From assembly GCF_000613845.1 (NCBI RefSeq), contig NZ_BAJT01000012.1, positions 55,568 to 119,567 on the forward strand: a stretch of 64,000 nt of DNA, read 5' to 3'. The position numbers were made by a program, and so were the translations under genes. Under the pieces are notes generated by a model. The model made no database searches. It had not been told where the DNA came from and was given only the letters and a program-made list of their open reading frames with translations. This document shows, piece by piece, positions 47,493-55,100 of the stretch; position 1 is the stretch's first letter, and every line of letters begins with the position of its first letter. Source of the stretch: Asaia astilbis JCM 15831. GTDB taxonomy: Bacteria; Pseudomonadota; Alphaproteobacteria; Acetobacterales; Acetobacteraceae.

Positions 47493-47581
47493 ATGCGACT
47501 CTGCATCAATTTGCCGTGATTCGTTCTTTATATGTTCTCGTTTCGATAGGCAAGATTACATTGATGTGAAATTCACGGGCA

Positions 47582-48112
47582 TCAGAAGGGGGAGTTTGTT
47601 TGGCCAACAGGGTCGCCTAGATCCATGTTACCGATATGCCGGACGCAATCTTTAAAACCGTTTAGAATTTCGGCAGACCCGGAAATCGGTATATTTTGCG
47701 TCTTGTTTTTCCCAAATGTCATGGAGGCAGAGCGGGCGGAACTCAGCACCGCGACAAGCTCTTTCAAATCGGCCTCTGCAATATCGATATCCAGCATCGT
47801 TGAGTCAGAGCCGAAAGCCTTGAAATCTCGTTGATATTTTCCGGATTTTATACTGACAATCCCTTCTATTTTCGAAGGTAGATTCCATTTGTTATTGATC
47901 AACCTGATCTCTGCATGTCGCTCATCATCGCGGAGCAAAAAATCTGTGTTGTCTTTGGTGACTGTCATCGCCCCGCACATATGAGTATGAATTTCATCAT
48001 CTTGACTTATGTGCGTCAAAAGCCAGTCCCCAACTATGTTGTCAGGTGTAGACGCATTCGCGATCCTCGGCATCGCAGCCAATATAGCTATGGCCAGATA
48101 TCTCAGTTTCAT
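47582..48112 (-). CDS. Secreted lysogenic-conversion ('moron') candidate
   Basis: A 176-aa protein from ATG 48112 with a signal peptide (MKLRYLAIAILAAMPRIANA). The mature part has GDWLLTHISQDDEIHTHMCG and ends SGSAEILNGFKDCVRHIGN; two Cys probably form a disulfide. The layout resembles periplasmic invasion-associated locus B-like proteins, but this is only a pattern. It is AT-richer than its neighbours and set apart from the early operon by the RHH gene, so it may be expressed in the lysogen. Confidence 0.6.
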   Translation of the reverse strand: MKLRYLAIAILAAMPRIANASTPDNIVGDWLLTHISQDDEIHTHMCGAMTVTKDNTDFLLRDDERHAEIRLINNKWNLPSKIEGIVSIKSGKYQRDFKAFGSDSTMLDIDIAEADLKELVAVLSSARSASMTFGKNKTQNIPISGSAEILNGFKDCVRHIGNMDLGDPVGQTNSPF

Positions 48113-48284
48113 TACGACTCCCTCGTTAAACGCTCGTGAAATATGACGAAGCTTGGAGCGCATGGAAACCCATTTTGCCATGTTGATTTGCCATGGCGAT
48201 ATGTCGCAAGGGCGTAGCTCAACCTTATCGATCTGATTTCGCTTTGGAAAATCAGCGCTTATGCGGCGCAGGGGAGTGGGAGAG

Positions 48285-49112
48285 TTAGTTTATGCGCTTA
48301 CGAGGCGTCACACGATTAACGCGCCAAGATTTTGAAGCACCTTTACGGGTAGGCTTAGGCTCGATGAAGCAATCTCCGACGACGAGAAACGAATACGCAG
48401 TCAGAAATTTTGCGAGACCGTCAGAGAACACGTTGCCCTCCACACCATGAGGAACCGTTTTAGGTACGGATTCCTGCAATTCAGCCGAGCGATAATAACG
48501 TTTCATGATCGTATCCAGCGTCACGTGGTCGCCCCCGACCCCAAATTCACCAACGAATGCCTCAACGAACGCGGAGATCTGCCCCGCCTCATAGCTTGTC
48601 GCAGCTAAGAGGCGCCCATCCGGATTTGAAATGCCGAGCGCAGCCAGAAAATCGACATCGTGTTCACGTTTGACTTGTTCGTTCGCCGCCACAACCGGAT
48701 CTTGAGCAAAAAACCGAGGCAACAGGCGGTTGCGCATCACCTCTGTGCGGAACTGCTCTAAAGCGGCTGCACTGATGCCTACAGCGCTTCCATATTGGCC
48801 GGTTTTGCGAATGGAAGGCAGGACTTCGGCAGTCACCCACTTCTTGAGGCGTTTTGCCTGAGGCTTACGGCTGGTCAGAACAAGCGACCAGAGACCGCTC
48901 TCATTGATGACAGTCATCTCCTGGGATCCGCCAAGGGTGTCGGTAGTAGCGACACCCTTTTCATCATCGTCTAGCCGGTCCGCTGCATCACGGGCATTGC
49001 GGATTGCCAGGACCGCGCACACGTCTGCAAGCACCCACCAGGTAATTCCGTTGCGCTCCATCACACGAACAGGCGCGCCCTCGAAGCTGAATTTCTCTAG
49101 AGATTTCGTCAT
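48285..49112 (-). CDS. BRO-N antirepressor-like protein
   Basis: The 275-aa product has an N-terminal BRO domain (VRVMERNGITWWVLADVCAV, NARDAADRLDDDEKG, MTVINESGLWSLVLTSRKPQ, RLKKWVTAEVLPSIRKTGQY) and an unrelated C-terminal domain. BRO-N proteins bind DNA and often counteract phage repressors. It is the second antirepressor-type gene in this element. Confidence 0.85.
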   Translation of the reverse strand: MTKSLEKFSFEGAPVRVMERNGITWWVLADVCAVLAIRNARDAADRLDDDEKGVATTDTLGGSQEMTVINESGLWSLVLTSRKPQAKRLKKWVTAEVLPSIRKTGQYGSAVGISAAALEQFRTEVMRNRLLPRFFAQDPVVAANEQVKREHDVDFLAALGISNPDGRLLAATSYEAGQISAFVEAFVGEFGVGGDHVTLDTIMKRYYRSAELQESVPKTVPHGVEGNVFSDGLAKFLTAYSFLVVGDCFIEPKPTRKGASKSWRVNRVTPRKRIN

Positions 49113-49208
49113 TTCTCAGTCTCTTTGCGGTGGTGGATAATATAACCACATGCGCCTCATCCTCCCAGACCCTCAGATGCGGACCGCAGATTTTAAAGAT
49201 CGTGGCTC

Positions 49209-49364
49209 AACCCGGTAAAGTGCCGGGTTTGCCAGGTTTAGGCGGAAATTCCCAACTCCTACTCTGGGATATAAATTCCTATATTGCCTTACAGTAATGT
49301 AGAGATTCTTCTCCCGCGTTAGAGTAAGAAAATAGGTGTCTAAACCCGGCAAACCCGGCACTTA
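49209..49364. promoter_or_regulatory. Control region with CCGGGTT inverted and direct repeats
   Basis: The 365-bp gap between the BRO gene and the late operon contains AACCCGG-N7-CCGGGTT (49209-49229). A 23-bp inverted pair with one mismatch is formed by 49218-49240 and 49341-49363 (TGCCGGGTTTGCCAGGTTTA-type). Tandem AAACCCGGC lies at 49342-49359. This looks like an operator or iteron array for divergent control, possibly by the BRO protein or the Mor-like activator. Confidence 0.5.
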
Positions 49365-49400
49365 GACTGCACTGTGTAAAACATCGCATTCAGACAACTT

Positions 49401-49416
49401 ATTCTCATTTGTTAGT
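49401..49416 (+). repeat. Dispersed 16-bp motif, copy 1 (ATTCTCATTTGTTAGT)
   Basis: First of four same-direction copies of ATTCTCATNTGTYAGT in the late half; this one is in the control region 62 bp before the Mor-like gene. Confidence 0.55.
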
Positions 49417-49438
49417 AAAGCGCCCCGGTATGCGCATG

Positions 49439-49467
49439 TTATAAATCGTCATTCTAATAAATATACT
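49439..49467 (+). promoter_or_regulatory. Promoter of the late-operon activator gene
   Basis: TTATAA-N17-TATACT ends 10 bp before the ATG at 49478, so the transcript would be leaderless or nearly so. Confidence 0.4.
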
Positions 49468-49477
49468 GTATGGCGAT

Positions 49478-49840
49478 ATGACGACAAATAACCTAGATGA
49501 AGTTTGCGGCCTTATCGGCGTCGAAGCTGCTACTAATCTTGCGCGGCGTATTAAACCCGTTGGGCGCATCCGTTTTTTATACATACCGGCCAAACCAAAA
49601 CACTCTAGCTTTATTACCGAATGCATCGGTTACGACGCCATGGGAAAGCTGTGCGATCACTTTGGCGGAACCCAGATCACACTCGGATGCCCAGAGCGCC
49701 GCTTGGCTCTCGAAAAAGCGCGCGAACTGCTCAAAACAGGCGCGAACCTCCCGCGTATTGCACGCGAGGTCGGTATTAGCCGCGCAACAATCTACCGAAT
49801 GGCCGCCCGTCGCCCAGAGCAGGCGTCTGCAATCGCATGA
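49478..49840 (+). CDS. Mor-like transcription activator
   Basis: The 120-aa product has the Mor/C family layout: an N-terminal dimerisation part (LIGVEAATNLARRIKPVGRI), a central beta segment and a C-terminal HTH (LPRIAREVGISRATIYRMAA). In Mu, Mor switches on middle genes. Here it is the first gene of the lysis and structural operon, so it probably activates late transcription. It overlaps the next gene by 4 nt. Confidence 0.75.
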   Translation: MTTNNLDEVCGLIGVEAATNLARRIKPVGRIRFLYIPAKPKHSSFITECIGYDAMGKLCDHFGGTQITLGCPERRLALEKARELLKTGANLPRIAREVGISRATIYRMAARRPEQASAIA

Positions 49841-50139
49841 TCTCAGAAGCGAAAGAAACAGGTGCGCTATGGCTGGCAGGCGTCCTCGGGGCAGTCGTCG
49901 CGCTCCCGTATCATACCGAGATGAAGACGAAGAGGCAGCGCTTTACGTTTCTCTTCACCGGCATTGCAACGTCCTATTACCTAGGCCCTGTGGTTGCGGC
50001 TCATTTCGCCATAGCTCAGCCTGTCGCAGCTTTCCTTTGCGGGCTCCTGGCTGGCTCCGTCATCGCGAAAGCCGTCAATCTCATCGCTTCCGTTCGCGTC
50101 GGTGATTTCCTCACCGGATTTCTGGGAGGTCCACGATGA
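49837..50139 (+). CDS. Putative holin, three transmembrane segments
   Basis: A 100-aa product with hydrophobic stretches GALWLAGVLGAVVALPY, FTFLFTGIATSYYLGPVVAA and AFLCGLLAGSVIAKAVNLIA. Size, three helices and location before the endolysin suggest a class I holin, which would open the inner membrane at lysis. Overlaps both neighbours by 4 nt. Confidence 0.6.
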   Translation: MISEAKETGALWLAGVLGAVVALPYHTEMKTKRQRFTFLFTGIATSYYLGPVVAAHFAIAQPVAAFLCGLLAGSVIAKAVNLIASVRVGDFLTGFLGGPR

Positions 50140-50387
50140 TCATCCTGCAAATCGTTTCAGCTTCGGTCATGTTGGCATGGGCTGTGTATCGTCTTGCCGC
50201 CGATAAGGATGGCCTGATCGGTAAAGCCATTTACTTCCTGTCAGCCGCATCATGCGCCGCCATGCTCTGGCCCGTGTCCATGGCTCCATACTTTGTCGAG
50301 ATGCGCCACACGACGCTCGAAGCCACTTGCGCCCTGCTGATCGTCTATCACAACACCCTCAGGATTTATCGCAAATGCCACGCTTGA
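50136..50387 (+). CDS. Small membrane protein of the lysis cassette
   Basis: An 83-aa product with helices IILQIVSASVMLAWAVYRLA and AIYFLSAASCAAMLWPVSMA. Possible second holin or antiholin. Its end overlaps the endolysin start by 13 nt. Confidence 0.55.
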   Translation: MIILQIVSASVMLAWAVYRLAADKDGLIGKAIYFLSAASCAAMLWPVSMAPYFVEMRHTTLEATCALLIVYHNTLRIYRKCHA

Positions 50388-50854
50388 TCGGTCTCACACC
50401 GAACCAGTCTGCATTTCTGCACATGATAACCGTGTCAGAAATTGGCCACCCGCTCATGGACGTGTCGGACGAGGGATACAATGTCGTCGTTGGATCGACA
50501 GTGGCTCGCCCGTACTTGTTCCGCTCCTATGCCACGCATCCTATGCGGTTTAATCCTGCCGTTAAATCGGATGCAGCCGGGGCCTATCAGGTGATGGGAC
50601 GATATTGGGCTTACTATAAGAAATATCTTCAGCTCCTCGATTTTTCGCCCGCCTCTCAGGATCGTATCGCGATTTGCCTGATCAACGAATGCAAGGCCAT
50701 GCCTGCAATCGAAGCAGGCGATATCGAAAAAGCCATTCATCTCACCCGGTCACGCTGGGCGTCGTTTCCCGGCGCAGGATACGGTCAGAACGAACACGCA
50801 ATGGATTTCCTGATCAGAGCTTATCAGGAAGCGCATGGGAGGGCGGCTGCGTGA
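50375..50854 (+). CDS. Endolysin, lambda R-like lytic transglycosylase
   Basis: About 159 aa from ATG 50375 (MPRLIGLTPNQSAFLHMITV). The pattern of lambda gpR is clear: ITVSEIGHPLMDVSDEGYN with the catalytic Glu in SE, then VVVGSTVARPYLFRSYATHP and SDAAGAYQVMGRYWAYYKKY. It cleaves peptidoglycan with anhydro-bond formation. No signal peptide is seen, so it depends on the holin. Confidence 0.88.
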   Translation: MPRLIGLTPNQSAFLHMITVSEIGHPLMDVSDEGYNVVVGSTVARPYLFRSYATHPMRFNPAVKSDAAGAYQVMGRYWAYYKKYLQLLDFSPASQDRIAICLINECKAMPAIEAGDIEKAIHLTRSRWASFPGAGYGQNEHAMDFLIRAYQEAHGRAAA

Positions 50855-51015
50855 TGCGTAAGATACTTTGGCTTTCCGGCCTTCTTCTGATCACCGCCTC
50901 GGTTATCCGGCTCTCCCAAGCTGTCGTCCTACACTGGAATCCTTGGCCCGGACTCGCCCTTTTCCTTCTTGGTGCATCCGCACTCCTAACCTCATGCAGG
51001 GAGAACACGCCGTGA
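50854..51015 (+). CDS. Small membrane protein, 53 aa
   Basis: ATG overlaps the endolysin stop. Reads MRKILWLSGLLLITASVIRL and LALFLLGASALLTSCRENTP, two hydrophobic segments. A lipobox-like LTSC is too near the C-terminus to act as one. Function unknown. Confidence 0.5.
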   Translation: MRKILWLSGLLLITASVIRLSQAVVLHWNPWPGLALFLLGASALLTSCRENTP

Positions 51016-51194
51016 AACTGTTTCTCTATTTCGTGGTTGTCGCGCTCATCATCGTATTGTCAGTGGACTTGGCTTGTTTCATTGCGCGCTGGCTTGGCGG
51101 GTCTGGCGTGGAGGCAGGTCTTGCCGTCCTCGTCATCGTAATGTTCGCAGCCCTGTGCGCGCGTGAAAAGACACGCTTGGGCCAAAAGGCATGA
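51012..51194 (+). CDS. Small membrane protein, 60 aa
   Basis: GTG start overlapping the previous stop (GTGA). Reads KLFLYFVVVALIIVLSVDLA and AGLAVLVIVMFAALCAREKT, two transmembrane helices. Its first codons contain an AAACTGTTT site. Function unknown. Confidence 0.5.
   Translation: MKLFLYFVVVALIIVLSVDLACFIARWLGGSGVEAGLAVLVIVMFAALCAREKTRLGQKA
51015..51023. repeat. AAACWGTTT site 4
   Basis: TGAAACTGTTTC at the start codon of a lysis-cassette membrane protein gene. Confidence 0.55.
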
Positions 51195-51385
51195 GCGACT
51201 TTCTTAACGCCGCCGCATGGTTCGTGGTGACTGTATGGTTCATTGCGGCTGTGTTGATCGTGAGTGGCGGCATTGGTGCCTTGGTTGTCTGGATCGGCTT
51301 GTCCTTCCCGTATGGCTTCCTGGCTGTCTGCATTGCGACTCTCTTTCTTGCCGTCGCATATTTGGTGATCGATCATGCTGGCTGA
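51191..51385 (+). CDS. Small membrane protein, 64 aa
   Basis: ATGA overlap with the previous gene. Reads AAAWFVVTVWFIAAVLIVSG and GFLAVCIATLFLAVAYLVID, two to three transmembrane helices. Overlaps the spanin start by 11 nt. Confidence 0.5.
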   Translation: MSDFLNAAAWFVVTVWFIAAVLIVSGGIGALVVWIGLSFPYGFLAVCIATLFLAVAYLVIDHAG

Positions 51386-51761
51386 AATCAAGGGATCGAT
51401 CACGGCAGCGAAACTTCTGGCAATTCTCGCAGTCTGTGGGCTGTGCTTCTGGTTTGGCCACCACGTTGCCGCCAATGCAGGGGCCGCCAAGCTAAGCGCC
51501 GCCGAAGCTGCATTCAGCGAATATCGGCGCAAGGAAGCCGATGAAACGGCAACCGCCTACCAGGCCGCGCAGGTCGATGCTCAAGCTAACGCCGTATCGC
51601 TCGCACAAACTCTCTCCGACACTCAGGACGCACGCGACAAGATCGACGCTGCATACAAAGGCATCTCACATGACGCGCAAACTCTTCCTCATGTTAGCTG
51701 CGGTCTCAGTGCTAACGGCGTGCAGCTCTGGAACCGTGCCAACGCCGCCATCGGTCACTAA
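51375..51761 (+). CDS. Inner-membrane spanin (Rz-like)
   Basis: A 128-aa product with one N-terminal transmembrane helix (LLAILAVCGLCFWFGHHVAA) and a helical periplasmic domain rich in Ala, Glu and Gln (SAAEAAFSEYRRKEADETAT). Ends LWNRANAAIGH. With the nested Rz1-like lipoprotein it would span the periplasm and fuse membranes at the last lysis step. Confidence 0.75.
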   Translation: MLAEIKGSITAAKLLAILAVCGLCFWFGHHVAANAGAAKLSAAEAAFSEYRRKEADETATAYQAAQVDAQANAVSLAQTLSDTQDARDKIDAAYKGISHDAQTLPHVSCGLSANGVQLWNRANAAIGH

Positions 51762-51954
51762 CGTCAGACCGGCGCTCGTTCTCCCGCCATATGCACGGCC
51801 TGATGGTGACGTTCCTGCTCTCGCCTCGGGCAGCGTCTCGGACATGCTGGCCAATCACATTGCAGTGAGCGAGCACGATGCACGGTGTCAGTCCGACAAG
51901 GCGAGGCTGTGGGAATACCTGCACGAATTGCAGGGAGTTGACGTGAAACCTTAG
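51670..51954 (+). CDS. Outer-membrane spanin (Rz1-like lipoprotein)
   Basis: Starts with ATG 51670 inside the Rz-like gene in another frame. A 94-aa product with lipoprotein signal MTRKLFLMLAAVSVLTACSS (lipobox LTAC) and a proline-rich mature start (GTVPTPPSVTNVRPALVLPP), as in Rz1. It is longer than most Rz1 proteins and extends past the end of Rz. Confidence 0.78.
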   Translation: MTRKLFLMLAAVSVLTACSSGTVPTPPSVTNVRPALVLPPYARPDGDVPALASGSVSDMLANHIAVSEHDARCQSDKARLWEYLHELQGVDVKP

Positions 51955-52127
51955 GTTATCCACAGATTTTGGTTGGTTATGTGGATATGTCTGTTGATAA
52001 GTATGTGGACAAGTCATTTTGGGTCCTCCCTCGGTGAAACTGTTTGCGCAGTCCCCCGACCCCCCGATTTCGGTTTGTGGGAGCCCGGAAATACTTGACT
52101 TTATGTTTTCTGTGAGGCGGTGCGCTC
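51955..52127. promoter_or_regulatory. Non-coding region before terS: candidate cos/packaging region
   Basis: 173 bp without a gene. It holds TTATCCACA (51956-51964), a perfect DnaA box, and two near-matches on the other strand (TGTGGATAT and TGTGGACAA) within 60 bp, plus one AAACTGTTT site and a C-rich stretch. Lambda-type terminases recognise cos just before terS, so this is the most likely packaging site. Confidence 0.4.
52037..52045. repeat. AAACWGTTT site 5
   Basis: TGAAACTGTTTGC in the non-coding region before terS, the only copy fully outside a gene. Confidence 0.6.
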
Positions 52128-52655
52128 GTGGCAAGAAAAGCGGAGGGTAGATTAGTAAATCGCGCCGAACTAGCGGAGATTTTAGGTATTTCCCTGCCTA
52201 CGGTTGATGCGTGGGTCAAAGATAAAATGCCGTTCGTCCGGCGCGGCGGGCGGGGTGTGGAGTGGCAGTTCGATACTGCGTCTGTCATTCAATGGCGCCA
52301 AGACCGTGCGAAGGATGCCGCAGAAGGCAAACTCGACGACATCGAGGCTATTGAGCAAGAGACTGCTCGCGTCAAACTCGAACGCGAGCGTCTGAAATAC
52401 GCCACTGAAGCCGCACTCGTCGTCCCACTAGACCAGCTTGAACGTCGCCTCTCTGTGGTCTTTGCAGAGGTCAAAGCCGCAATGCGCAATCTGCCAGGGC
52501 GCACTGTGTCCCAGCTTCTTGGCGAAACGGATGAGCGCGTTTTCAAGCGGACACTCTCAGAAGAAATAGACCGCGCCCTGACGGCGCTATCCGAATTCGA
52601 CACTACGACACTTGATGAGTCCCTAGATGAAGATCGATCTGGCAGCGCTGAATAA
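52128..52655 (+). CDS. Terminase small subunit, Nu1-like
   Basis: GTG-started, 175 aa. N-terminal winged HTH: LVNRAELAEILGISLPTVDA and WQFDTASVIQWRQDRAKDAA, then a coiled coil (ETARVKLERERLKYATEAAL). This is the Nu1 layout: DNA binding plus assembly with TerL. It overlaps terL by 29 nt. Confidence 0.85.
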   Translation: MARKAEGRLVNRAELAEILGISLPTVDAWVKDKMPFVRRGGRGVEWQFDTASVIQWRQDRAKDAAEGKLDDIEAIEQETARVKLERERLKYATEAALVVPLDQLERRLSVVFAEVKAAMRNLPGRTVSQLLGETDERVFKRTLSEEIDRALTALSEFDTTTLDESLDEDRSGSAE

Positions 52656-54615
52656 TTGGCGCGGTGCAGCGCGTGCGATTGGCGGCGCGCTTCAAATGTT
52701 CCGACCGCCGCCAGACCTCGCCCCTTCCGCCTGGTGTGAGCAAAACCTAAAGATACCTGAAGGCAACGCCGTTCCCGGCTACTACCGGATCATGAACGCG
52801 CCGATCCAGCGCGAGCCGATGGACCAGTTCATCAATCCCGATTGCCGTCGCGTTTCTCTGATGTGGTCTGCGCAGGTGGGGAAAACAATGTCAGCGCTTG
52901 GCTGTCAGGCTTACGCCATTGGGCAAAGGCCGCGCTCCCAGATGATGATGCAGCCGAGCCAAGGCGATCTGAAGACTTGGCTTGAGACTAAGTTCCAGCC
53001 AATGGTTGACGCATCAGACGAAGTACGGAACCTGATCGCCAAGCCGCGCGGACGCGAGGGCGTGAATAACCAGTCGATGAAATCCTATCCTGGCGGCTTC
53101 CTAATGTTCGCCTGGGCCGGTTCGACCAAAACCATGCGCGGACGCTCTGCTCCGTTCATCGTCTGTGACGAAGTGGATGGCTACAGGGCGACCGATGAGG
53201 GGCATCCCGTATCGCTTTTGTGGCAGCGCTCCGCGACCTTCGGCGATGACAGATACCTACTCGAAATCTCGACGCCTACGATCAAAGACGCGTCCTATAT
53301 CGAAGCTGCTTTTCTTGCAGGCGACCAGCGATACTTCCAAGTCCGCTGCCCCGATTGCAGTGAACTACAGGCGCTGCACTGGGCGAACGTACAATGGGTA
53401 GGCAGACGGTCTAGTGACCTTGCAGATGCAGAAAAAGATGCGGAGCACGATGATCACGAGCCTGACACCGCCGCCTACACCTGCGAGCATTGCGGATCGC
53501 TATGGTCAGATGGCCAGCGGATCAAAGCGCTTAGGGATGCCGAGGCTGTAGGAGGCGGGTGGAAAGCAACGCGACCCTTTAAAGGCCACGCGTCATATCA
53601 TGCCTGGGAAGCCTATTCGACGTTCCGCAAGATGGGCGATATCGTGCGCGACTATCTCGACAAGCTGAAGGTCGATGATCTCCAGTCGTTCGCCAATGTC
53701 TCACTATCCCGCACCTATGAAATTAAAGGCGACGGTGCGGAGGCCGGGACGCTCTACGCCGTGCGATATACGTTTCCCGATCACCTGCCTGATGGCGTTC
53801 TGTACATCACTCTGGGTGCTGACATGCAGATGGACCGCCTTGAATATGAGATTGTCGGCTGGGGGGAAAACGGGGAGTCATGGTCTCTCGCCTACGGCGT
53901 TTTGTGGGGTGACCCTCTGGCAGGCGAGGTATTTGACGATCTCGAACGGATCATAAAGGAAACCCGCTTCGAACGCTCCGATGGCTCGATCATGAAGATT
54001 TCAGCTTCCTGCCTCGATACGGGAGGCACGGGCGGTTATCCACAAGCGGCTTGGGATTGGCTACGTGGGAAGACAGGAAGACGCATATTCGGCGTGAAGG
54101 GTTATTCCCCATCGTGGGGAAATCCCATCGTTCCCGCGCCTCAACGACGTAGATCGGGCAAAAATGCGCGAAAGGTCGATATCTTCCCTGTCGCTGTAGA
54201 TGAAGCAAAAGTGGTTGTGATGCGGCGCATAGCGCAAACTGTTTCATCTGCCATACAGGGCGGCCCCGGCTACATGCACATACCAGAGGATCGCGAGGAA
54301 GAGTGGTTCAAACAAATCACGGCTGAAAAGCTCGTCGTCCGCAAAGGGAACGTTAACAGGCGCGAGTGGGTGCTCCCGAGTAAGACACGCAATGAGGCGT
54401 TGGACTGTCGCGTCTACGCGTATGCCGCCCTGAAGATCATGAACCCCAAACTACGCGTGGTAGCTCAAGAAAAACAGGAAGCCACGACAGAAACAGATGA
54501 GAACCCTGAAGATACAACAAATTCTCATATGTCAGTGGAGGCCAATAGTCAGGCGGGCGATAAGCAACCGTTGCCTCGTATCAAGGCGAGACGAAAGTGG
54601 AGAAGACCGCAATGA
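52627..54615 (+). CDS. Terminase large subunit, lambda GpA family
   Basis: A 662-aa product. Walker A-like LMWSAQVGKTMSALGCQ, Walker B FIVCDEVDGYRAT, a Zn-finger pair (CPDCSEL; CEHCGSLW) and the GpA-type start APSAWCEQNLKIPEGNAVPG. It cuts at cos and pumps DNA. It ends in a hydrophilic tail that includes one copy of the 16-bp motif (NSHMSVEA). One AAACTGTTT site is inside. Confidence 0.93.
   Translation: MKIDLAALNNWRGAARAIGGALQMFRPPPDLAPSAWCEQNLKIPEGNAVPGYYRIMNAPIQREPMDQFINPDCRRVSLMWSAQVGKTMSALGCQAYAIGQRPRSQMMMQPSQGDLKTWLETKFQPMVDASDEVRNLIAKPRGREGVNNQSMKSYPGGFLMFAWAGSTKTMRGRSAPFIVCDEVDGYRATDEGHPVSLLWQRSATFGDDRYLLEISTPTIKDASYIEAAFLAGDQRYFQVRCPDCSELQALHWANVQWVGRRSSDLADAEKDAEHDDHEPDTAAYTCEHCGSLWSDGQRIKALRDAEAVGGGWKATRPFKGHASYHAWEAYSTFRKMGDIVRDYLDKLKVDDLQSFANVSLSRTYEIKGDGAEAGTLYAVRYTFPDHLPDGVLYITLGADMQMDRLEYEIVGWGENGESWSLAYGVLWGDPLAGEVFDDLERIIKETRFERSDGSIMKISASCLDTGGTGGYPQAAWDWLRGKTGRRIFGVKGYSPSWGNPIVPAPQRRRSGKNARKVDIFPVAVDEAKVVVMRRIAQTVSSAIQGGPGYMHIPEDREEEWFKQITAEKLVVRKGNVNRREWVLPSKTRNEALDCRVYAYAALKIMNPKLRVVAQEKQEATTETDENPEDTTNSHMSVEANSQAGDKQPLPRIKARRKWRRPQ
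54236..54244. repeat. AAACWGTTT site 6
   Basis: CAAACTGTTTCA inside terL. Confidence 0.55.
54521..54536 (+). repeat. Dispersed 16-bp motif, copy 2 (ATTCTCATATGTCAGT)
   Basis: Near the 3' end of terL, read in frame as NSHMSVE. Confidence 0.5.
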
Positions 54616-55100
54616 GGCGAATTCGCCTCCCAGATACGTTTACAGGTGGGACGACTTTCCATGTTGAGACGGGAGATAACGTCACGCTCTATTTGCGTGG
54701 CCCCGGTTCCATAAACCTGCAAAGCGTTGACGGCTTCATCGCTGTCTCGGCCTCCGATACGGCAAACTGGCTGGCCGGAAGCTATGCATATTCCCTGAGA
54801 TTTCTGGATATATCCGGCAATGTAAGTGAAATTAGTAGCGGAACGATCCAAATCCTTGCGGATATTGCATCGCTTCCGGCTGGCTCAGATACCAGGACGC
54901 AGAACCGTCGCATCTACGACGCGATTTGTGCCGTCATTGAGAAGCGCGCTTCCCTCGACCAAGAAAGCTATCGCATTAACAATCGTGAACTTAAACGCGC
55001 GCCCCTTGCCGATCTTCTGCGGCTGAAAACGCGTTATGCCGCTCTTGTCCGCGCTGAAAATGGGCGCGGCGGCATTCGTGAAATCCGGGTGACGTTCTGA
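54612..55100 (+). CDS. Head-tail joining protein candidate (gpW slot)
   Basis: A 162-aa product starting by ATGA overlap with terL. The N-terminal half is beta-rich (GGTTFHVETGDNVTLYL, SYAYSLRFLDISGNVSEISS), the C-terminal half is gpW-like (NRRIYDAICAVIEKRASLDQ, APLADLLRLKTRYAALV). It lies between terL and portal as gpW does in lambda, but is about twice as long, a fusion of an extra beta domain with a gpW-like helix pair. Confidence 0.65.
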   Translation: MRRIRLPDTFTGGTTFHVETGDNVTLYLRGPGSINLQSVDGFIAVSASDTANWLAGSYAYSLRFLDISGNVSEISSGTIQILADIASLPAGSDTRTQNRRIYDAICAVIEKRASLDQESYRINNRELKRAPLADLLRLKTRYAALVRAENGRGGIREIRVTF

